DNA of 64,000 nt from positions 1 to 64,000 of the forward strand of contig CABJAW010000011.1 of assembly GCA_902363665.1 (NCBI GenBank), read 5' to 3'. Source of the DNA: Lachnospiraceae bacterium. GTDB taxonomy: Bacteria > Bacillota > Clostridia > Lachnospirales > Lachnospiraceae. The stretch's first letter is position 1; every line of letters starts with the position of its first letter. Shown here one piece after another: positions 60,360 through 64,000 of the stretch. Below the pieces are notes generated by a model. It was given only the letters and a program-made list of their open reading frames with translations. It made no database searches and was not told where the DNA came from. Made by a program: the position numbers and the translations under genes.

Positions 60360-61718
60360 ATGGAAAAAAGCCTGACAGAAGGAAATTCCTTCAAACAGAT
60401 CATTTGGTTTGCATTTCCGCTGCTGCTCGGAAATCTGTTTCAGCAGCTTTACAATCTGGCAGATACGGTGATCGTGGGAAAGACACTTGGCATCAATGCG
60501 CTGGCGTCGGTGGGCGCCAGCTCTTCTTTGAACTTTTTGATTCTGGGATTTTGTATGGGTTTGTGCAGCGGATTTGCGATTCCGGTTGCACAGACCTTCG
60601 GCGCAAAGCATTATTCAGCGATGCGCGGTTACGTGATGAACAGCACGATCCTTGCGGCGGGAGTATCGCTTGGTTTTGCTTTGATCACATCGGTTTTCTG
60701 CCGCCAGATCCTGATTTTGATCCGCACACCGGAAAATATTCTGGACGGCGCATATCAGTATCTTGTCATTATTTTTATTGGCATTCCGTTTACCGTGCTC
60801 TACAACCTGGCGGCCGGAATCCTGCGTGCACTCGGGGACAGCAAAAGCCCATTCATTTTTCTTGCCATATCGACGGTCATCAATATATTTGGCGATCTGC
60901 TCTGCATTCTCGTGCTTCATATGGGCGTGGCCGGAGCAGCGGTGGCGACGATCACGGCACAGGCGATCTCCGGAATCTGCTGCCTGGTCTATATGAAAAA
61001 GCGTTTCCGGATTCTTGCGGCCTCCAGGGAGGAGCGTCGCCCGGATGGGAATAAGATGAAAAAACTTCTTGCGATGGGCGTTCCGATGGGGCTTCAGTTT
61101 TCCATTACGGCAATCGGCAGCGTTATGCTGCAAAGTGCGGTCAATTCACTTGGCTCCTCGATTGTGGCAGCCTTTACCGCAGGCATGAAGGTCAAGCAGT
61201 TTACGATGGCTTTCTTTGATGCGATCGGCAACACAAGTGCGACATTCTGCGGACAGAATCTTGGTGCACATCGGCTGGATCGGATACGGAAAGGAATGCG
61301 TCAGATGCTTGGAATTGCGTTTGCCTACGGCATTGTGGCGAGTTTTGCGCTGATCTTCCTCGGTGAGCCGATGATCCGGATTTTTGTCGATGAGGGAGAG
61401 ACGGAAGTGATCGGATATGCGGTGCAGTATCTGCGCTGTATGGGATATTTCTTCTGGCTGCTTGCCTTTTTAATTACGACGCGAAGTGCCGTTCAGGGAC
61501 TTGGACACAGCGCTTCTGCAATGCTTGCGGGACTTCTGGAGATGGTGGCGCGGACGTCGATGTCACTGCTTACAATTCCTGCTTTCGGTTATCTGGCAGC
61601 CTGCTTTACTGACCAGACCGCGTGGGTAGCTGCGACGACTTATATTATGATTGATTATATGATGATTATGAAGAAGCAGGAACGACTGGTGTCAGAGGAC
61701 GATGGCTGGAAGAAATGA
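60360..61718 (+). CDS. MATE-family multidrug efflux transporter
   Basis: The 452-residue product has 12 membrane segments in two related halves, typical of MATE exporters driven by sodium or protons: FPLLLGNLFQQLYNLADTVIVGK, GLCSGFAIPVAQTFGAKHY, the second half GVPMGLQFSITAIGSVMLQ and FCGQNLGAHRLDRIRKGMRQ. ATG at 60360 (MEKSLTEGN) preferred over GTG at 60348. Substrate unknown. A terminator follows at 61835. Confidence 0.92.
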   Translation: MEKSLTEGNSFKQIIWFAFPLLLGNLFQQLYNLADTVIVGKTLGINALASVGASSSLNFLILGFCMGLCSGFAIPVAQTFGAKHYSAMRGYVMNSTILAAGVSLGFALITSVFCRQILILIRTPENILDGAYQYLVIIFIGIPFTVLYNLAAGILRALGDSKSPFIFLAISTVINIFGDLLCILVLHMGVAGAAVATITAQAISGICCLVYMKKRFRILAASREERRPDGNKMKKLLAMGVPMGLQFSITAIGSVMLQSAVNSLGSSIVAAFTAGMKVKQFTMAFFDAIGNTSATFCGQNLGAHRLDRIRKGMRQMLGIAFAYGIVASFALIFLGEPMIRIFVDEGETEVIGYAVQYLRCMGYFFWLLAFLITTRSAVQGLGHSASAMLAGLLEMVARTSMSLLTIPAFGYLAACFTDQTAWVAATTYIMIDYMMIMKKQERLVSEDDGWKK

Positions 61719-61811
61719 TGAAAAATAGAAATAAATGAAAAATAGAAATGATGAAAAACAGAAATGAATGAAAAGTAAAAATGAATGAAAAACAGAAATG
61801 AATGAAAAGTA
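61719..61811 (+). repeat. Degenerate A-rich tandem repeat after the MATE gene
   Basis: About six units of AATGAATGAAAAACAGAA-like sequence (13 to 18 bp, variable) lie between the stop codon and the terminator. Composition differs from its surroundings; no reading frame stays open through it. Confidence 0.65.
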
Positions 61812-61834
61812 CAGCAGAGGATTTGCGTAACTGG

Positions 61835-61880
61835 AAAAAAGCTGCGGCATATCAAAAGAAGATATGCCGCAGCTTTTTTT
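61835..61880 (+). terminator. Strong terminator after the MATE gene
   Basis: AAAAAAGCTGCGGCATATC (61835-61853) pairs with GATATGCCGCAGC plus TTTTTTT (61861-61880), loop AAAAGAA; symmetric, so it can act both ways. Confidence 0.92.
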
Positions 61881-62212
61881 ACACTTATTTGTGAATGTCC
61901 GCTTTACTATCCATTTGGATAATCCTCCGTTTGTGTGGATAAGAAGCCGCCCGGAATAGATATCTGTGGATAAGTTAGGCGGGACAATGCATGTGGAGAC
62001 TGTGGTGGGACTACAAAGGAAAGATATCTAGAAATCCTTGAATTTACGCACTTTGTAGAGTTTTTCAGTTTCAACAAAATCGGTGAAAATCACAAGGAAA
62101 AGTTGCTTGTGCAGAGAGTCACCGTTGTGGTTGCCTTAGACCTCGGTACGGGGAACACAAAAAATCCTGAATATGAAAGTGAATAGTGGACTATCAGATA
62201 TTTGATAGATTA
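61881..62212. other. Intergenic stretch with two DnaA boxes, probable junction with an integrative element
   Basis: TGTGGATAA, a perfect DnaA box, occurs at 61934-61942 and 61965-61973. CTATCAGATATTTGATAG (62191-62208) is an inverted repeat. No gene is visible. Somewhere here the chromosome gives way to the integrative element, but I cannot define the attachment site. Confidence 0.45.
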
Positions 62213-62249
62213 TAGGGATACTTGTTAAAAGCGGGTGTCCCTATTTTTT
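62213..62249 (+). terminator. Terminator upstream of the integrative element genes
   Basis: TAGGGATAC (62213-62221) pairs with GTGTCCCTA (62235-62243) with one G-T pair, followed by TTTTTT. Confidence 0.75.
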
Positions 62250-62316
62250 ATGGGGCATTCCAGAAATGGAGTGTCTTTTTATACCTAAATATTAAAAATT
62301 CAGGAGGAAAATGAAA

Positions 62317-62784
62317 ATGACAAACACAGCGTTAAGAGCAGAGAATAGCAATTCTCGCACAATTACTTTCAAGAGCAGGGAACACGAAAAATTTTATGAG
62401 GAATATCTGAAAAAATGCAGATATCAGGATGTCTACCATCGGGCTTTGGTTTATTGCCTGGGTATCGACAGAGACACAAGAAATAATGTGAATAAAATCT
62501 ATAATTTTAAAACTGGATGTGTAAAAACGGAATGCCTGCTGGAAGGATGGCAGACTAGTGGAAGTTTACGGATTGTCCGTATGGCATTTAACCTTTACTG
62601 TAATGGAACACCAAGTGTCGGAGATTATGAGGCAGAGGAAGATCAGTTAAAAGAGTGTCAGTATTATACCGTAGAAGATCTGTTTTGCTGCGGATATGCC
62701 CGGTATTTTTGGGAAGCCATTAAAATCCGTTATCCAGAGTATTGTTTTTACAAAGACTGGGAGGATATGTATGCTGAAAATTAG
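62317..62784 (+). CDS. DUF6075-like protein of an integrative element
   Basis: The 155-residue product (NSRTITFKSREHEKFYEEYL, ALVYCLGIDRDTRNNVNKIY, NLYCNGTPSVGDYEAEEDQL, YFWEAIKIRYPEYCFYKDW) matches a family I know from the left part of Tn1549-like elements in Clostridia, just before parA. Function unknown. The second of two ATGs (62317) is better spaced from CAGGAGG than 62311. Confidence 0.75.
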   Translation: MTNTALRAENSNSRTITFKSREHEKFYEEYLKKCRYQDVYHRALVYCLGIDRDTRNNVNKIYNFKTGCVKTECLLEGWQTSGSLRIVRMAFNLYCNGTPSVGDYEAEEDQLKECQYYTVEDLFCCGYARYFWEAIKIRYPEYCFYKDWEDMYAEN

Positions 62785-62935
62785 ATTACAGGGTACTTTG
62801 AGGGACATTCAATGGTTTTGCCGTATTTTGGAAAATCATAAGGAATTGGATGTCCTGGAAGTATCTGATGCTTATGCAAATAAAGGAACAAGTAAATATT
62901 TTCGTGTTTATGTAGAAGTAGAAGAAAAACAGTAA
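62771..62935 (+). CDS. Small DUF3970-like protein
   Basis: The 54-residue product MLKIRLQGTLRDIQWFCRIL, LDVLEVSDAYANKGTSKYFR, VYVEVEEKQ is a small alpha-beta protein often encoded beside the preceding gene in such elements. Its start overlaps the previous stop by 14 bp, with GGGAGG seven bases upstream. Function unknown. Confidence 0.7.
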   Translation: MLKIRLQGTLRDIQWFCRILENHKELDVLEVSDAYANKGTSKYFRVYVEVEEKQ

Positions 62936-62950
62936 ATCGGAGGAAGGTAT

Positions 62951-63727
62951 ATGTGTAAAGTAATTGCTATTGCAAATCAGAAGGGCGGAGTAGCCAAAAC
63001 AACGACAACCATCAATCTGGGAGCCGGACTGACAAAGAATGGGAAAAAAGTAGTGCTGGTAGATGCAGATCCGCAGGGACATCTGACAATGGGAATGGGA
63101 TTTCCCAAAAATCTCAAAGTGACTTTAAAGAGTATGATGGAAAATATCATCATGGGACTGGAGTTTGATCCAAAGGAAGCAGTCTTGCACCATGAAGAAG
63201 GGATGGATCTGATTCCGTCCAATAAATTGCTTGCCGGAATGGATATGTCCTTATTTACAGTTGAGGATAGGGAAAAAGTACTGAAAGAGTATCTGGAACT
63301 GTTGAAAGATGAATATGATTATATTCTGATTGACTGTATGCCATCATTGGGAATGCTGACAATCAATGCGTTGAGTGCAGCGGACAGTGTATTGATTCCG
63401 GTACAGCCACAATATTATGCGGCAGATGGACTTATGGAATTACTGAAAGTGGTAAAAGGAATCCATCAGAGGTTTAATTCGGAATTGCAGATAGAAGGTA
63501 TTTTGTTCACAATGGATAATTGCCGTTACAATAATGCAAAGAGAAACAAACAGGCAATTAAAACTACATATGGAAATGACATTAAGATTTTTGAGCAGAC
63601 GATTCCGAGAACGGAAAGTCTTGCAGAAACAGCATCTGAAGGTGTAAGTATATTTGCTTATGATGGAAAAAGCAAAGGGGCAGACAGTTACAGAGAACTG
63701 GTTCAGGAGGTGTTGAAACATGCGTAG
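62951..63727 (+). CDS. parA: ParA-family partition ATPase
   Basis: ParA ATPases segregate plasmids and stabilise excised integrative elements. The 258-residue product has the deviant Walker A ANQKGGVAKTTTTINLG, DADPQGHLTMGMG, Walker B YDYILIDCMPSLG and the later VQPQYYAADGL. CGGAGGAAGG precedes the ATG. It overlaps parB by eight bases, so the two are coupled. The place next to DUF6075/DUF3970-like genes points to an integrative element rather than chromosomal soj. Confidence 0.92.
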   Translation: MCKVIAIANQKGGVAKTTTTINLGAGLTKNGKKVVLVDADPQGHLTMGMGFPKNLKVTLKSMMENIIMGLEFDPKEAVLHHEEGMDLIPSNKLLAGMDMSLFTVEDREKVLKEYLELLKDEYDYILIDCMPSLGMLTINALSAADSVLIPVQPQYYAADGLMELLKVVKGIHQRFNSELQIEGILFTMDNCRYNNAKRNKQAIKTTYGNDIKIFEQTIPRTESLAETASEGVSIFAYDGKSKGADSYRELVQEVLKHA

Positions 63728-64000
63728 ACCGAAAAAAGAGATTCAGCTTACCTCTTATGATGAGTTACTGGGATTAGAAGAATCACCGGAAAAGAGTATG
63801 AACCAGATTGTGGAAATAGAACTGGAAAAGCTCTATCCTTTTAAAAATCATCCATTTCGTGTGAGCGATGATGAAAAAATGGATGAGACAGTAGAGAGTA
63901 TTAAAAACTACGGTGTTTTAAATCCTGCTCTGGTAAGACCCCGATCAGAAGGTGGATATGAACTGATTTCAGGTCACAGGAGAAAAAGAGGCTGTGAACT
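63720..64000 (+). CDS. parB: ParB-family partition protein, 3' end outside the window
   Basis: The 93 visible residues begin MRRPKKEIQLTSYDELLGLE and contain the ParB N-terminal boxes: QIVEIELEKLYPFKNHPFRV, ESIKNYGVLNPALVRP and GGYELISGHRRKRGCE (CTP-binding GxHRR-like motif). It is coupled to parA. Truncated by the window end. Confidence 0.9.
   Translation, partial: MRRPKKEIQLTSYDELLGLEESPEKSMNQIVEIELEKLYPFKNHPFRVSDDEKMDETVESIKNYGVLNPALVRPRSEGGYELISGHRRKRGCE

Noticed and set aside
61719..61811. Repeats that might suggest a CRISPR array
   Set aside because: Units are short, degenerate and head to tail without unique spacers; no cas genes are present.
61934..61973. Two DnaA boxes beside parA/parB as chromosomal oriC
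   Set aside because: No dnaA, dnaN, rpmH, rnpA or gid genes nearby; ParA/ParB sit with integrative-element genes, and only two boxes are present.

Overview
The window looks like a chromosomal segment of a gut-type Lachnospiraceae (Clostridia). The evidence is strong AGGAGG ribosome binding sites, consensus sigma-A promoters, a Firmicutes-type ethanolamine microcompartment operon, and at the right edge the partition genes of a Tn1549-like integrative element. No rRNA, tRNA or CRISPR array was found.

Layout. 1-1.3 kb: remnant of a TnpB-type IS element with its right end. 1.35-3.6 kb: bioY under a candidate BirA operator, a PHP-family histidinol phosphatase and a small membrane protein, followed by a 123-bp palindrome. 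4.0-19.0 kb: a long plus-strand exopolysaccharide operon built on a Gram-positive Pel-like core (Stealth protein, epimerase-PelD fusion, PelE-like, a large polytopic protein, a DUF2194 protein, PelF, PelG), then two glycosyltransferases and a DUF4832 protein. 19.0-23.2 kb: a second DUF4832 protein on the minus strand, a Wzx-type flippase and a GT2. 23.2-29.6 kb: a compact RiPP-like island containing an NTP_transf_5 protein, a PqqD protein, an S26-type peptidase, two precursor-like proteins with one shared leader, an ABC exporter and a PqqD-HPr kinase fusion. 29.8-38.3 kb: glycogen debranching enzyme, GntR/ABC module, a 50-residue protein behind a palindromic promoter, an SH3-repeat protein and a class A beta-lactamase-like protein. 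38.35-38.53 kb: a MITE with 8-bp target duplication. 38.9-57.9 kb: a B12-riboswitch-led ethanolamine utilisation (eut) microcompartment operon. 58.2-60.1 kb: mgtE with an unusual structured leader. 60.4-61.7 kb: MATE transporter. 62.3 kb to the end: left part of an integrative element (ParA/ParB).

How the parts work together. In the eut operon, EutH brings in ethanolamine and EutBC, with adenosyl-B12 maintained by EutA, EutT and the PduS-like reductase, splits it to acetaldehyde. EutE and EutG disproportionate the aldehyde, PduL makes acetyl phosphate, and EutQ may form ATP, all inside a shell of EutS, EutM (two copies), EutL, EutN, a PduT-like protein and a BMC protein with a SAP-like tail. 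The Pel-like operon should be controlled by c-di-GMP through PelD.

The best candidate for an undescribed system is the 23.2-29.6 kb island. It carries the tailoring genes known from some lasso peptide clusters (PqqD, HPr kinase-like kinase, nucleotidyltransferase), but no lasso cyclase or transglutaminase-type leader peptidase. Its two candidate substrates are about 100-residue proteins that are unrelated except for a conserved 24-residue leader ending in ASG. All functional statements come from reading the sequence and from knowledge of the families; no database search was run.
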